The notes: a model not told the origin generated them from the sequence alone. DNA of 10,213 nt from Opitutia bacterium (GCA_003157575.1 PMKA01000459.1:1508-11720); one strand, 5' to 3'; shown: positions 1-6,748, counted from the first letter of the stretch. Numbers and translations are program-made.

Positions 1-1000
1 CCATGAACGAGGTGCCGCCCTTCAGCCCGTCGCCCATCACCTTCATCGCCCGGAGCAGCGCACACGTCTTCCAGTCGCCCTCCGCGCCAAATCCGTAGCC
101 GTCCGCCATCAGGCGCTGCACGGCGAGCCCGGGCAGCTGACGCAGACCGTGAAGGTCCTCAAACGTCGTGGTGAAGCCCTTGAAGCCGCCCTCCTCAAGA
201 AATGCGCGCAGGCCGATCTCGATGCGTGCTCCGTAGCGCAGCGAATCGTACCGCGCGCCGCCCTTGCGGAGTTCCTTCGCAACGGCATAGCGCGCCTCGT
301 ACTCGGCGCAGAGCGCGTCGACGGCCCCGTTGTCGATCGCCGCATCGGAGATCTTCGCGACGAGGTCGCCCACCCCATAGCCGTTGACGGAAAATCCGAA
401 ACGCATCTCGGCGGACACCTTGTCGCCCTCGGTCACCGCCACCTGGCGCATGTTGTCTCCGAATCGCGCGAATTTCGCCCCCTGCAGATCGTGCCATCCC
501 CGCGCCGCGCGCATCCAGGCGGCCAGCCGGTCCTGGACCTCGGGGTCCTGCCAGTGCCCGACGACGACCTTCCGGCCGAGGCGCATGCGCGTGTGGAGGA
601 ACCCGGCCTCGCGATCGCCGTGCGCGGCCTGGTTGAGGTTCATGAAGTCCATGTCGATCTCCCCCCATGGGAGGTCGCGATTGAACTGGGTGTGGAGATG
701 GACGAACGGCTTCCGGAGCACCGAGAGGCCGCCAATCCACATCTTCGCCGGCGAGAAGGTGTGCATCCAGAGGATGAGCCCTGCGCAATCCGGATCGCGG
801 TTTGCTTCGAGGCAGAGGCTGCGAATCTCGTCGGGCGTCGTCAGGAGCGCCTTGAACGCAACGTGCAGCGGGATGCGGTTCGCGGCGTCCAGGGCCTCTG
901 CGATCGCAGTGGAGTTGGCGGCGACCTGCTTGAGCGGGCCGGGGCCGTAAAGATGCTGGCTGCCGGCGATGAACCAGATTACCGGCGTTTTGGGTTTCAT
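1..1000 (-). CDS. araA: L-arabinose isomerase, N-terminal two thirds (cut by window edge)
   Basis: This cytoplasmic enzyme converts L-arabinose to L-ribulose, the first step of the isomerase pathway. The ATG is at 1000-998 and 333 codons are visible before the window ends; the E. coli enzyme has 500 residues, so about a third is missing. The N-terminus contains GSQHLYGP, followed by [20 protein letters not shown], the stretch [51 protein letters not shown] and AEGDWKT. These all line up with AraA. Glu307 corresponds to catalytic Glu306 of E. coli. The visible part stops at GGTSFM, just before the second catalytic Glu. The gene follows araB on the same strand, 160 bp downstream, with a hairpin repeat in the gap. 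No clear Shine-Dalgarno sequence precedes the start. The identification is firm; only completeness is unknown. Confidence 0.97.
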   Translation of the reverse strand, partial: MKPKTPVIWFIAGSQHLYGPGPLKQVAANSTAIAEALDAANRIPLHVAFKALLTTPDEIRSLCLEANRDPDCAGLILWMHTFSPAKMWIGGLSVLRKPFVHLHTQFNRDLPWGEIDMDFMNLNQAAHGDREAGFLHTRMRLGRKVVVGHWQDPEVQDRLAAWMRAARGWHDLQGAKFARFGDNMRQVAVTEGDKVSAEMRFGFSVNGYGVGDLVAKISDAAIDNGAVDALCAEYEARYAVAKELRKGGARYDSLRYGARIEIGLRAFLEEGGFKGFTTTFEDLHGLRQLPGLAVQRLMADGYGFGAEGDWKTCALLRAMKVMGDGLKGGTSFM

Positions 1001-1038
1001 GGGAAAGAAGCGGTAGGTTTGGGAAATTGAGCTCGTTT

Positions 1039-1095
1039 GCAGGAGCCTGTTTGCAGGCGACTCTGGAGAAGGATCGCCTGCAAGCAGGCTCCTAC
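1039..1095. repeat. REP-like inverted repeat between araB and araA
   Basis: Two 22-bp arms (1039-1060 and 1074-1095) are inverted copies with 20 of 22 positions matching, separated by a 13-bp loop. Each arm contains its own small stem, GCCTG...CAGGC around a short loop. The arm consensus (GTAGGAGCCTG followed by CTTGCAGGCGA) resembles repetitive extragenic palindromes, which occur in many copies in some genomes. As RNA it would form a long stable hairpin in the araBA transcript. It could protect upstream araB mRNA or reduce araA expression. No T-tract follows on the minus strand, so a simple intrinsic terminator is unlikely. Multicopy status cannot be judged from one window. Confidence 0.8.
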
Positions 1096-1160
1096 ATCGA
1101 TCATTAATGCTGAAAGAAGGGTCATTGAGCGAATTCAATCCGGACCGGCTGACATGCGCG

Positions 1161-2831
1161 CTACTCGCTGCTCACCGCCCGCTCCTTGATGGCCAGCAGA
1201 TCCTTCATCACACGGGAGAGATCCGCCGACTTGTTGAGGCCGCCAAAAGAGTCGTGAAGCTGCCGGTACACGACGTAGAGCTGGTTGTAGGTTTCTTGCG
1301 CAGCCGCGCCGGGCTTGTATTGCTTCGATTTGATCGAGGACATCGCCTTCTGCGCGCTCGCGAAATCCTTGTGGGCTCCGGCCAGCACCGCCGCCGAAAC
1401 CGCCGAACCGAGCGCACACGCCTGGCTGGAACCCGCGACGAGCATCGTGCAGCCCGTGACGTCTGCATAGATCTGCATCAGCAGCGGGTTTTTCTCCGCG
1501 ATGCCGCCGGCGCAGACCACCCGGTCGATCGACACGCCGTATTCCCTGATCCGTTCGATGATCGCGCGTGCGCCGAACGCCGTCGCCTCGATCAGGGCGC
1601 GGTAGATCTCGGCCCGCGTTGTGTGAAGCGTCTGGCCAAGGACCAGCCCCGAAAGCGTCTGGTCGACCAGGATCGTGCGGTTGCCGTTGTTCCAGTCGAG
1701 CGCCACCAGGCCGCTTTGCCCGGGTTTCAGCTGCGCGGCCTCCCGGGACAGCCGGGAATGGAGCGCGCCGTCGCCCTCGCACACAACCTCAATCCACCAT
1801 TTGAAAATGTCCCCCACAGCAGACTGGCCCGCCTCGATCCCGTAGTACCCGGGGAGGATCGCGCCCTTTACGATGCCGCAGATCCCGGGAATGTCGGGCA
1901 CGTGTTTTGCCGCGGAAACCACACCGCAGTCGCAGGTGGACGTGCCGATGACCTTGACGAGCGTGCCCTCGGTGACGCCGCAGCCGATCGCGCCGTAATG
2001 CACGTCGAACTCGCCGATCGCGATCGGAATGCCGGCCGTCAGCCCGAGCCTGGCCGCCCACTCCGGGGAGAGCCGGCCGGCCGGCTCGGTGGCGTCATAA
2101 GCCTTCTCGTACAGGCGGTCGCGAAGCGCGGCCAGCTTAGGGTCGAGCAGCGCGAGAAACTCCTTGTCGGGCAGCCCGCCCCATTCCTCGCAAAAAAGCG
2201 CCTTGTGACCCGCCGCGCAGATGCCGCGCTTGACCCTGGTCGGATCGGTCACGCCCGCCAGCACCGACGGCACCCAGTCGGCGAGTTCGACCCACGACCA
2301 GGCCGCGTCGAACACCTCCGGGGCAACGGCCAGGCAGTGCCAGATCTTCGACCACCACCACTCCGACGAATACGTGTTGCCGCACTTTGCGATGAACTGC
2401 GGCCGGTGTTTCGCAGCGAGCTCCGTGATGCGCCCCGCCTCGCGCCATCCGGTGTGATCCTTCCAGAGCCAGCATTGCGCGGCGAGGTTCTTCCGCCACT
2501 TCTTGTCGAGCGCGAGCGGCCGGTTGTTGCGGTCGACCGGAATCGGGCTCGATCCGGTGGTGTCGACGCCGAGACCGATGACCTTCGCGGCGTCAAAGCC
2601 ACGGTGTTTCTTCGCCGCCGCCAGCGCGCCCTTCACGCTCCGTTCAAGGCCATAAAGGTAGTCGCCCGGGTGCTGCCGCGCGAGATGATGGTCCTTCGGG
2701 TCGAGCAGGATGCCCTGTTTGCCGCCCGGATAGTCGACGACGCAGGCGCCAAGTTCCGCGCCGTCCTCGCAGCGCACGACCAGCGCGCGAACCGAATTGG
2801 TGCCGTAATCAATGCCGAGGGCGAATGACAT
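1161..2831 (-). CDS. araB: Ribulokinase (FGGY-family sugar kinase)
   Basis: The gene encodes 556 residues (E. coli AraB has 566). The product phosphorylates L-ribulose to L-ribulose 5-phosphate with ATP in the cytoplasm. The start ATG at 2831-2829 gives [19 protein letters not shown], the N-terminal phosphate-binding strand of FGGY kinases. The reading frame stays open further upstream, but that extension has no family match. Further landmarks are [13 protein letters not shown] (about 88-100), WLWKDHT (121-127), [10 protein letters not shown] (154-163), [12 protein letters not shown] (202-213), the catalytic-base segment GEFDVHYGA with Asp276, [13 protein letters not shown] (292-304), and the C-terminal ATAFGARAI and [11 protein letters not shown]. 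All match ribulokinase rather than xylulokinase or glycerol kinase. It is the first gene of a leftward araBA unit, divergent from the regulator. A GC-rich inverted repeat, GCCGGC at 2858-2863 and 2872-2877, would lie in its leader. GGAG lies 13 nt before the ATG, which is rather far for a ribosome-binding site. Confidence 0.97.
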   Translation of the reverse strand: MSFALGIDYGTNSVRALVVRCEDGAELGACVVDYPGGKQGILLDPKDHHLARQHPGDYLYGLERSVKGALAAAKKHRGFDAAKVIGLGVDTTGSSPIPVDRNNRPLALDKKWRKNLAAQCWLWKDHTGWREAGRITELAAKHRPQFIAKCGNTYSSEWWWSKIWHCLAVAPEVFDAAWSWVELADWVPSVLAGVTDPTRVKRGICAAGHKALFCEEWGGLPDKEFLALLDPKLAALRDRLYEKAYDATEPAGRLSPEWAARLGLTAGIPIAIGEFDVHYGAIGCGVTEGTLVKVIGTSTCDCGVVSAAKHVPDIPGICGIVKGAILPGYYGIEAGQSAVGDIFKWWIEVVCEGDGALHSRLSREAAQLKPGQSGLVALDWNNGNRTILVDQTLSGLVLGQTLHTTRAEIYRALIEATAFGARAIIERIREYGVSIDRVVCAGGIAEKNPLLMQIYADVTGCTMLVAGSSQACALGSAVSAAVLAGAHKDFASAQKAMSSIKSKQYKPGAAAQETYNQLYVVYRQLHDSFGGLNKSADLSRVMKDLLAIKERAVSSE

Positions 2832-2889
2832 TGTTGGGAGAAAGCTCCAACACGGTAGCCGGCGGACACCGGCCGGCGATTGCACTTTT

Positions 2890-2904
2890 ACTTGACCGTC
2901 AAGT
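2890..2904. promoter_or_regulatory. 15-bp palindromic operator for the LacI-type regulator
   Basis: ACTTGACCGTCAAGT is a perfect inverted repeat: 7-bp half-sites ACTTGAC/GTCAAGT around one central base. It lies in the 94-bp gap between divergent araB and the regulator gene, a position typical of autoregulated LacI-family operators. Its TTGACC also serves as the likely -35 of the regulator, so binding would block that promoter. A near-copy (13 of 15 matches) overlaps the araD start at 6745-6759. That the palindrome is present is certain; that this regulator binds it is inference. Confidence 0.8.
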
Positions 2905-2919
2905 GAACCGCCCCACCCT
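2892..2919 (+). promoter_or_regulatory. Possible regulator promoter (leaderless geometry)
   Basis: TTGACC (2892-2897), a 16-bp spacer and a poor -10 CACCCT (2914-2919) precede the ATG by 6 nt. There is no Shine-Dalgarno sequence before the ATG. The same spacing (TTGAC, 16 bp, -10, start codon 7-8 nt later) recurs at 4137 and 5077. The -10 is weak, so this is tentative. Confidence 0.35.
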
Positions 2920-2925
2920 GCCCGC

Positions 2926-3969
2926 ATGGCCCGCATGACGATGGCGATGCTGGCGCGCGAACTGGGGGTTTCGAAGAACACCGTCTCGCTCGCCCTGAGG
3001 CACGATCCGCAGATTCCCGCCGCGACGCGCGAGCGCGTGCAGGCCGCCGCGCGCCGCTGCGGGTACACGCCGGACCCGGTCATTTCGCACCTGATGGCGG
3101 CGCTTCGCGTGTCGCGCACCGCGCGGACCGTGCACACGATCGCCCTCCTCAACGCGAACCGCGATCGCGACGCCTTTCGATCCCATCCGACGATCCCGGT
3201 GTACGTCGCGGGATGTCAGCGGCGCGCGAATTCGCAGGGTTACGCCACGGACACGTTCTGGCTCCACGACCCCGGACTCGACGGCCCCCGTCTCAACCGG
3301 ATCCTCGCCGCACGGGGCATCCGCGGGGTGATCGTGGCCGGCATGATGGAAGAGAACCGCCTGCCGGCGCGCTTCGCGGCCACATGGGCGCGCCACGCCT
3401 GCGTCGTCACCGGCGTTCGCACCCATGAACCGACGCTGTCGTTCTGCTGCGTCGACCATCACGCCCTGGTGCTGCAGGCGGTCGAACACGCCGTTGCGCT
3501 CGGCTACCGCCGGCCCGGACTCGTGATCGACCAAAGGATCGACCGCCTCGTCGAAGGACGCTTCTCGTCAGGCATGTTGATCGGCCAGCAGGAACTTCCC
3601 CCGGGCGACCGCGTGCCGCCCTTCTACGACGTGGCCGAGGCGCGCGACGATCCCGGACGCTTCCTGGCCTGGTGTGACCGCGAGCGGCCCGATGTGATCT
3701 TCACCCTTTATAATGTGGTGCGCCGCTGGCTCGAAGCGCACGGGCGCCGCGTCCCGCATGACATCGGTCTCATCCAGCTCGAACGCCGCAGCGGGGATTC
3801 CGACTGGGCCAGCATGGACCAGCACAACGACCGGGTCGGCGAGGCGGCCGTCGACATGCTCATCTCGCTCCTCCAGAGCAACGAGCTCGGCGTTCCCGCC
3901 TATGCCCGCGCCACGTTGATCGGGGCGAGCTGGGTGCCGGGGCGCACCGTGCGGCAGCGGACCGCATAA
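2926..3969 (+). CDS. LacI/GalR-family transcriptional regulator, probable arabinose repressor
   Basis: This is a 347-residue DNA-binding regulator. Residues 4-56 form the LacI-type helix-turn-helix: MTMAMLARELGVSKNTVSLA, then RHDPQIPAATRERV and AARRCGY. The hinge helix reads YTPDPVISHLMAALR instead of the usual proline-asparagine pattern of E. coli LacI. The rest is a periplasmic-binding-protein-like sugar-sensing domain, with VHTIALL opening the first lobe, GIRGVIVAGM in the middle, and a C-terminal DIGLIQLERR...DWASMDQHNDRVGEAAVDML that matches the dimerisation/effector region. It is divergent from araB across a palindromic operator, so it most likely represses the ara genes and responds to arabinose or a pathway sugar. 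Which ligand it senses cannot be read from the sequence. The ATG at 2926 places the recognition helix at the normal distance from the N-terminus; no ribosome-binding site is visible. Confidence 0.9.
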   Translation: MARMTMAMLARELGVSKNTVSLALRHDPQIPAATRERVQAAARRCGYTPDPVISHLMAALRVSRTARTVHTIALLNANRDRDAFRSHPTIPVYVAGCQRRANSQGYATDTFWLHDPGLDGPRLNRILAARGIRGVIVAGMMEENRLPARFAATWARHACVVTGVRTHEPTLSFCCVDHHALVLQAVEHAVALGYRRPGLVIDQRIDRLVEGRFSSGMLIGQQELPPGDRVPPFYDVAEARDDPGRFLAWCDRERPDVIFTLYNVVRRWLEAHGRRVPHDIGLIQLERRSGDSDWASMDQHNDRVGEAAVDMLISLLQSNELGVPAYARATLIGASWVPGRTVRQRTA

Positions 3970-3998
3970 GATGAAGACGCCGGCCGAAGACGTCATGT

Positions 3999-4141
3999 CT
4001 TGACTCTTGACTGGCGACGATCCGGAGGCAGCGGGTCCTATGCGGTTGGGCTTTAATTGCCGTTGAGACGTAATCCCTTGACGCGCCAGCCGGCGGTCGG
4101 GCCTCGTCGTAGGCGTTGCGCCGAGAAAGAACCCGCTTGAC
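3999..4141 (+). repeat. Four CTTGAC hexamers downstream of the regulator, two in tandem
   Basis: The 201-bp gap between the regulator and the antitoxin contains CTTGAC at 3999-4004, 4006-4011, 4077-4082 and 4136-4141, all in the same orientation. The first two form a perfect tandem CTTGACT repeat. The hexamer equals most of the half-site of the 2890-2904 operator, but no facing half-site is present. A small hairpin, AAGAC/GTCTT (3987-3991 and 3997-4001), sits just after the regulator stop. It lacks a T-tract and is at best a weak terminator. Confidence 0.4.
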
Positions 4142-4164
4142 AGCCGTACGCTTAACCGTACGCT
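4137..4164 (+). promoter_or_regulatory. Promoter of the toxin-antitoxin operon
   Basis: A consensus -35 TTGACA (4137-4142) is followed after 16 bp by TACGCT (4159-4164), which keeps the first, second and last bases of a -10 hexamer. The expected transcription start falls at or next to the ATG at 4171. There is no Shine-Dalgarno sequence, so the mRNA is probably leaderless. The operator repeats lie in the spacer and over the -10. Confidence 0.55.
4144..4164. promoter_or_regulatory. YefM-type operator: two CGTACG palindromes 12 bp apart
   Basis: CCGTACGCT occurs at 4144-4152 and again at 4156-4164, giving palindromic CGTACG cores at 4145-4150 and 4157-4162 with a centre-to-centre distance of 12 bp. 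The E. coli yefM-yoeB operator is known to use two TGTACA cores with this spacing. The repeats overlap the predicted promoter immediately upstream of yefM, as expected for autorepression by the antitoxin-toxin complex. Confidence 0.7.
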
Positions 4165-4170
4165 CTTGGC

Positions 4171-4413
4171 ATGACATCCATTCCCGTCACCCAAGCTCGT
4201 TCCAGGCTCTATCAGCTTGTCGACGACACCGCCGCTTCCCACGTCCCCGTCCAGATTACCGGCAAGCGCAACAATGCGGTTTTGGTGGCCGAGGACGATT
4301 GGCGGAGCATTCAGGAGACGCTCTACCTTCTGTCGATACCTGGAATGCGCGAATCCATTCGGAAGGGATTGCGGGAGCCGTTGGGGAGAGCCGAGACTGA
4401 AATCGCCTGGTGA
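4171..4413 (+). CDS. yefM: Antitoxin of the Phd/YefM family
   Basis: This is an 80-residue antitoxin, close to the usual 75-90. The N-terminal half has the YefM DNA-binding fold: ITVTQAR-like start (SIPVTQARSRLYQLVDD), then VPVQITGKRNNAVLVAEDDW, matching the strand-turn-strand and the conserved V/L-V-A/S-x-x-D/E-W/Y motif. SIQETLYLLSIPGM corresponds to the conserved LEETAYLL segment. The C-terminal tail would wrap the toxin. The stop overlaps the toxin start by 4 bp (GTGA), the usual antitoxin-first coupling. It probably represses its own promoter through the CGTACG repeats just upstream. The ATG at 4171 is chosen because it directly precedes the conserved start; there is no ribosome-binding site, fitting a leaderless mRNA. 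Confidence 0.9.
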   Translation: MTSIPVTQARSRLYQLVDDTAASHVPVQITGKRNNAVLVAEDDWRSIQETLYLLSIPGMRESIRKGLREPLGRAETEIAW

Positions 4414-4673
4414 CTTGGCGGCTCTATTATACCAAGCAAGCCCTGAAGGACGCCAAGAAGCTGGCGTCCAGCAATCTTCGGCCCCAAGCAGAACGCCTGC
4501 TTGAGATTTTGAAGAAGGATCCGTTTCAAAGCCCGCCAGGATTTGAGAAGTTGGTCGGAGATCTCGATGGTGCATGGTCCCGGCGGATTAACATCCAGCA
4601 CCGACTTGTGTATCAGATCTACCCGGAGAAACGGGCGGTGAAAATCATTCGGATGTGGACCCATTACGAATGA
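4410..4673 (+). CDS. yoeB: YoeB-type toxin (ribosome-dependent mRNA interferase)
   Basis: The gene encodes 87 residues and starts with GTG inside the antitoxin stop (GTGA overlap). YoeB toxins cut mRNA at the ribosomal A site; YefM neutralises them. The protein has the RelE/YoeB fold: WRLYYTKQALKDAKKL, then PFQSPPGFEKLVGDLDGAWSRRINIQHRLVY, and a C-terminal RMWTHYE. E46, R65 and the terminal His85-Tyr86 match the active-site residues E46, R65, H83 and Y84 of E. coli YoeB, so the toxin looks catalytically intact. It has one extra residue after the His-Tyr. The motif WSRRI followed by HRLVY is the hallmark distinguishing YoeB from RelE. With the intact antitoxin this is probably a working module. 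It lies in a block that separates araD from the rest of the ara genes. Confidence 0.93.
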   Translation: MTWRLYYTKQALKDAKKLASSNLRPQAERLLEILKKDPFQSPPGFEKLVGDLDGAWSRRINIQHRLVYQIYPEKRAVKIIRMWTHYE

Positions 4674-5076
4674 AGGAGCCGAGTCGGGCATGAGGTCGCG
4701 CTTGTCGCCGACGATCACAGCAGCTACGGCGGCAAAGAACCCGCGGCCTTCCAAAAGACGGCCGGGATAAACGCCTGTTTCGAAGAAAGCCGATCCAAAG
4801 GGGCCGTGGTTTGTGGTCTTTTTGGCTTGGCGGCGGGCGCGGGGGCGGCATGCCGCTCCCGGCCGGACACCTTGCGGCTTGCCTCGTGGCGGCTGCCCGT
4901 CTACAGCATGGCCGCCCATGGCGGTGGTTATGCCCCGCACCACGTGAGTGCGGCCACTCGCTCACGCTCGCGGCTACCCTCGTGGCGAAACGGTCCGCGA
5001 CTCCTGATTTCCACGTTCCTCTCCCGACCAATAGGTTCGTCCCCAGTGTCGGCTGTCGGTTCATCCGAGGTTGCTG
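4674..5076. other. About 400 bp without a convincing gene
   Basis: No open frame on either strand here has a recognisable product. The frames that stay open are rich in Arg, Ser, Pro and Ala and look like shadows of GC-rich DNA. Around 4820-4990 the sequence is full of short palindromes and partial repeats: CCGCC/GGCGG around CAT at 4912-4924, GGCATGCC near 4850, and the word CCTCGTGGCG at both 4882-4891 and 4978-4987. This could be a decayed element or a non-coding repeat. No transposase, terminal inverted repeat pair or tRNA was found. Confidence 0.5.
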
Positions 5077-5104
5077 TTGACCGAAACAGCCTCCGCTGTA
5101 GATT
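5077..5104 (+). promoter_or_regulatory. Promoter of the small ORF/nucleotidyltransferase pair
   Basis: TTGACC (5077-5082), a 16-bp spacer and TAGATT (5099-5104) form a good sigma-70-type promoter, with TG just before the -10 region. The GTG at 5112 lies 7 nt after the -10, where transcription should begin. This supports a leaderless mRNA starting with that codon. Confidence 0.6.
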
Positions 5105-5111
5105 GCAGCGG

Positions 5112-5324
5112 GTGAAGCGGATCTTCAATCGAGCTATTCGCGCAATTACCCGGTCGGAGTTTTCGGCCCGGGTGGATGCTATTCATGTCGCATCGCGCGC
5201 AACCATGGCCCGCATGTCTGCGGAGGGCAAGGGCTGGGAGGGGCTCAAGGGAAACGTCTCGCTGCTCGGGTTGAGAATGGATTCCGGTTCCCGGGCCAAA
5301 AGGGTCTTCGGCGGCCGCCGCTGA
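5112..5324 (+). CDS. Small basic protein of unknown function (70 aa)
   Basis: I do not recognise this protein. The GTG at 5112 is chosen because it sits 7 nt after a good promoter; the frame stays open further upstream but only into non-coding-looking sequence. The product begins VKRIFNRAIRAITRSEFSAR, contains an Ala/Met-rich helix (HVASRATMARMSAEGKGWEG) and ends SGSRAKRVFGGRR. It is strongly basic, with no Cys pair, signal peptide or membrane segment. Its TGA stop overlaps the ATG of the next gene (TGATG), so the two are almost certainly co-translated. A small basic protein coupled in front of a nucleotidyltransferase-fold protein recalls toxin-antitoxin or defence pairs, but no family match supports an antitoxin role. 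It may also be a leader ORF for the next gene. Confidence 0.5.
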   Translation: MKRIFNRAIRAITRSEFSARVDAIHVASRATMARMSAEGKGWEGLKGNVSLLGLRMDSGSRAKRVFGGRR

Positions 5325-5869
5325 TGGCGGATAGACTTACACGGCCTCACGACGACCGGGCATTGTTTTCCGCATGTCCTGACTTGACGATTGTTGGCGG
5401 GCAGGCCGTCAATCTTCGGGCCATCACCTACCTTGATGAGGCGCGGGCCGACTCTGAACGATTTGGTTCGCTGGATCTCGATGTGTTGGCGCGAATGCGG
5501 GCCAGCGACATCATTGCTGCCCTGCCAGAGTGGAATCACGAAAAGACACCTCTTTGGGCCTTTGGGGACGGACGCGTGCTGACGTTGACGTCAAATTCCG
5601 ACGATGGGCGGCCTCTTGTAGTCGAGGTGCTGCATTCCGTTCCCGGGCTTGATCAAGAAGACCTTGATTCTGTCGTGGAGATTCAGAAGGACGAAGCGAC
5701 GTACCGCTTGCTGGATCCGGTGGCGATGTTGAAAGCTAAAGTCACCAGCATCCGCCTCTTTGACCAGACGGACCGCCAAGATAGGCCTCATTTGCAGATC
5801 ATTGCCAAATGTCTGCCGCTTTTTCCGAGAGAGACGCTCATCAACAGGCACTCGAAGACGCTCCTCTAG
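5324..5869 (+). CDS. Nucleotidyltransferase-fold protein (AbiEii-like), truncated by frame break
   Basis: The gene encodes 181 residues. The N-terminal LTIVGGQAVNLRAITYL (21-37) carries the double glycine of nucleotidyltransferase-like proteins, and FGSLDLDVLA (47-56) has the D-x-D pair (Asp51, Asp53) expected to bind metal and nucleotide. A later YRLLDPVAMLKAKVTSIRLF and RQDRPHLQIIAKCLPLF resemble the helical part of AbiEii/AbiGii-type proteins, where a Lys and an Asp-Arg-x-H-like segment are conserved. Members of that group act as toxins or modifiers of tRNA, but the substrate here is unknown. The stop at 5867 comes early. The expected C-terminal helical continuation is found in the -1 frame (5809-6051), so the gene is either broken by a one-base change near the T-run at 5820-5824 or read through by frameshifting. 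Its start overlaps the stop of the small upstream gene. Confidence 0.65.
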   Translation: MADRLTRPHDDRALFSACPDLTIVGGQAVNLRAITYLDEARADSERFGSLDLDVLARMRASDIIAALPEWNHEKTPLWAFGDGRVLTLTSNSDDGRPLVVEVLHSVPGLDQEDLDSVVEIQKDEATYRLLDPVAMLKAKVTSIRLFDQTDRQDRPHLQIIAKCLPLFPRETLINRHSKTLL

Positions 5870-6051
5870 AAGCAGCGTTCTGCGGGACGTTACACAGAGC
5901 ATTCAAGGCACTAACGGACAGACGGATCAGGAAGATCCTGCGCCAGGAAGGCATCGACATCCTCTTGCTGATTCCTCCTGAGTTGAGCCAGTCCCCGATA
6001 GAACAAGTCAGGACAGCATGTCTGCATCAACTGTCGCGACTCGCGGGCTAG
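5809..6051 (+). pseudogene. Out-of-frame C-terminal part of the nucleotidyltransferase-like protein
   Basis: This frame, -1 relative to the preceding gene, stays open to a TAG at 6049-6051. It encodes a helical continuation including AFKALTDRRIRKILRQEGID and ILLLIPPELSQSPIEQVR. If the frames are joined at the T-run 5820-5824, the result is a single protein of about 242 residues reading CLPLF then SERDAHQQALED. The C-terminal pattern (a basic helix, then an Ile/Leu-rich segment followed by Pro) fits the tail of nucleotidyltransferase-like proteins. As a separate gene it would begin at an ATG inside the upstream gene, with no ribosome-binding site. A sequencing error, a true inactivating mutation or programmed slippage are all possible; the site is not a canonical slippery heptamer. 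It ends 4 bp from the convergent araD stop. Confidence 0.55.
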
Positions 6052-6055
6052 GGCC

Positions 6056-6748
6056 TCAGCGCTGGCCGTAGGTCGCCCCGGGCCCGTGCTTGCGCTTGAA
6101 ATGCCGGCGGAGCAATTCCGGCTCGATCGGTTCGCGCCCGGGCGCGAGCGCGAGCGTCTGAAACGCCATCTGGGCGACAATCTCCAGCGCCGCCGCCGTC
6201 TCCACGGCCTTCGCGCCGGTCGGCCCCCACGCAAACGGTCCATGCCTCCACACCAGCACCGCCGGAACGTCGAGCGGATCGCGGTCGCGAAACGTCTCCA
6301 CAATCACGTTGCCGGTGTTCCACTCGTATGCATCGGCGATCTCCTCAGCCGTCATCGGCCGCGTGACCGGCACCGCTCCGTTGAAATAGTCCGCATGCGT
6401 CGTCCCGAAACACTGCACGGGCCGCCCGGCCTGCGCGAAACTCACCGCGTGGCGCGAATGGGTGTGCACCACCGCGCGGATTCCCGCGAATGCCTGGAAC
6501 AGCCGCCGGTGCGTCGGAGTGTCGGACGACGGCCGCAGACTGCCTTCCACCACGCGACCCTCCATGTCGACCAGCACCATCGTCTCCGGCGTCAGTTCGC
6601 CATAGGGCACACCGCTCGGCTTGATCGCAAAAACGCCGGCCCCGGGGTCGGCCACGCTGACATTTCCAAACGTGAGATCGACCAGACCCGACGCGCCCAG
6701 CCGGCGGTTGGCCTCGTATGCTTCGTCGCGGAGTGTTCGATGCAACAT
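6056..6748 (-). CDS. araD: L-ribulose-5-phosphate 4-epimerase
   Basis: The gene encodes 230 residues (E. coli AraD has 231). This cytoplasmic class II aldolase-family zinc enzyme converts L-ribulose 5-phosphate to D-xylulose 5-phosphate, the last step before the pentose phosphate pathway. The ATG at 6748-6746 gives MLHRTLRDEAYEANRRL, aligned with the E. coli N-terminus. FGNVSV, IKPSGV and SSDTPTH are present. Metal ligands Asp76, His95 and His97 (in HTHSRHA) and His169 (WRHGPFAWG) are intact, as are Asp120 (THADYF) and Tyr227 near the C-terminus (ATYGQR), matching the catalytic residues of the E. coli enzyme. It stands alone, separated from araBA by about 4 kb containing the regulator and a toxin-antitoxin block. 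An operator-like palindrome covers its start codon. The reading frame stays open upstream of this ATG, but that extension has no family match. Confidence 0.97.
   Translation of the reverse strand: MLHRTLRDEAYEANRRLGASGLVDLTFGNVSVADPGAGVFAIKPSGVPYGELTPETMVLVDMEGRVVEGSLRPSSDTPTHRRLFQAFAGIRAVVHTHSRHAVSFAQAGRPVQCFGTTHADYFNGAVPVTRPMTAEEIADAYEWNTGNVIVETFRDRDPLDVPAVLVWRHGPFAWGPTGAKAVETAAALEIVAQMAFQTLALAPGREPIEPELLRRHFKRKHGPGATYGQR

Noticed and set aside
149..1030. A 293-codon plus-strand open frame opposite araA
   Set aside because: Every conserved AraA block is on the minus strand over this interval; the plus frame has no recognisable motif.
1107..2828. A 573-codon open frame on the plus strand opposite araB
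   Set aside because: It is the antisense shadow of araB in GC-rich DNA: Arg-rich, no family resemblance, and araB itself is unmistakable.
2832..3152. Upstream extension of araB by about 107 codons
   Set aside because: The extension overlaps the operator and the divergent regulator, and the FGGY N-terminus begins exactly at the ATG at 2831.
4323..4943. A 206-codon minus-strand open frame under the toxin-antitoxin pair
   Set aside because: It is antisense to yefM and yoeB, both of which have intact conserved residues on the plus strand.
5649..5670. CTTGATCAAG palindrome as a further regulator site
   Set aside because: It lacks the GAC-N-GTC core of the two operators and lies inside a coding region.
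5818..5824. Canonical -1 programmed frameshift heptamer
   Set aside because: In the reading frame the bases are G CTT TTT, which does not fit the X-XXY-YYZ pattern; only the second codon could re-pair cleanly.
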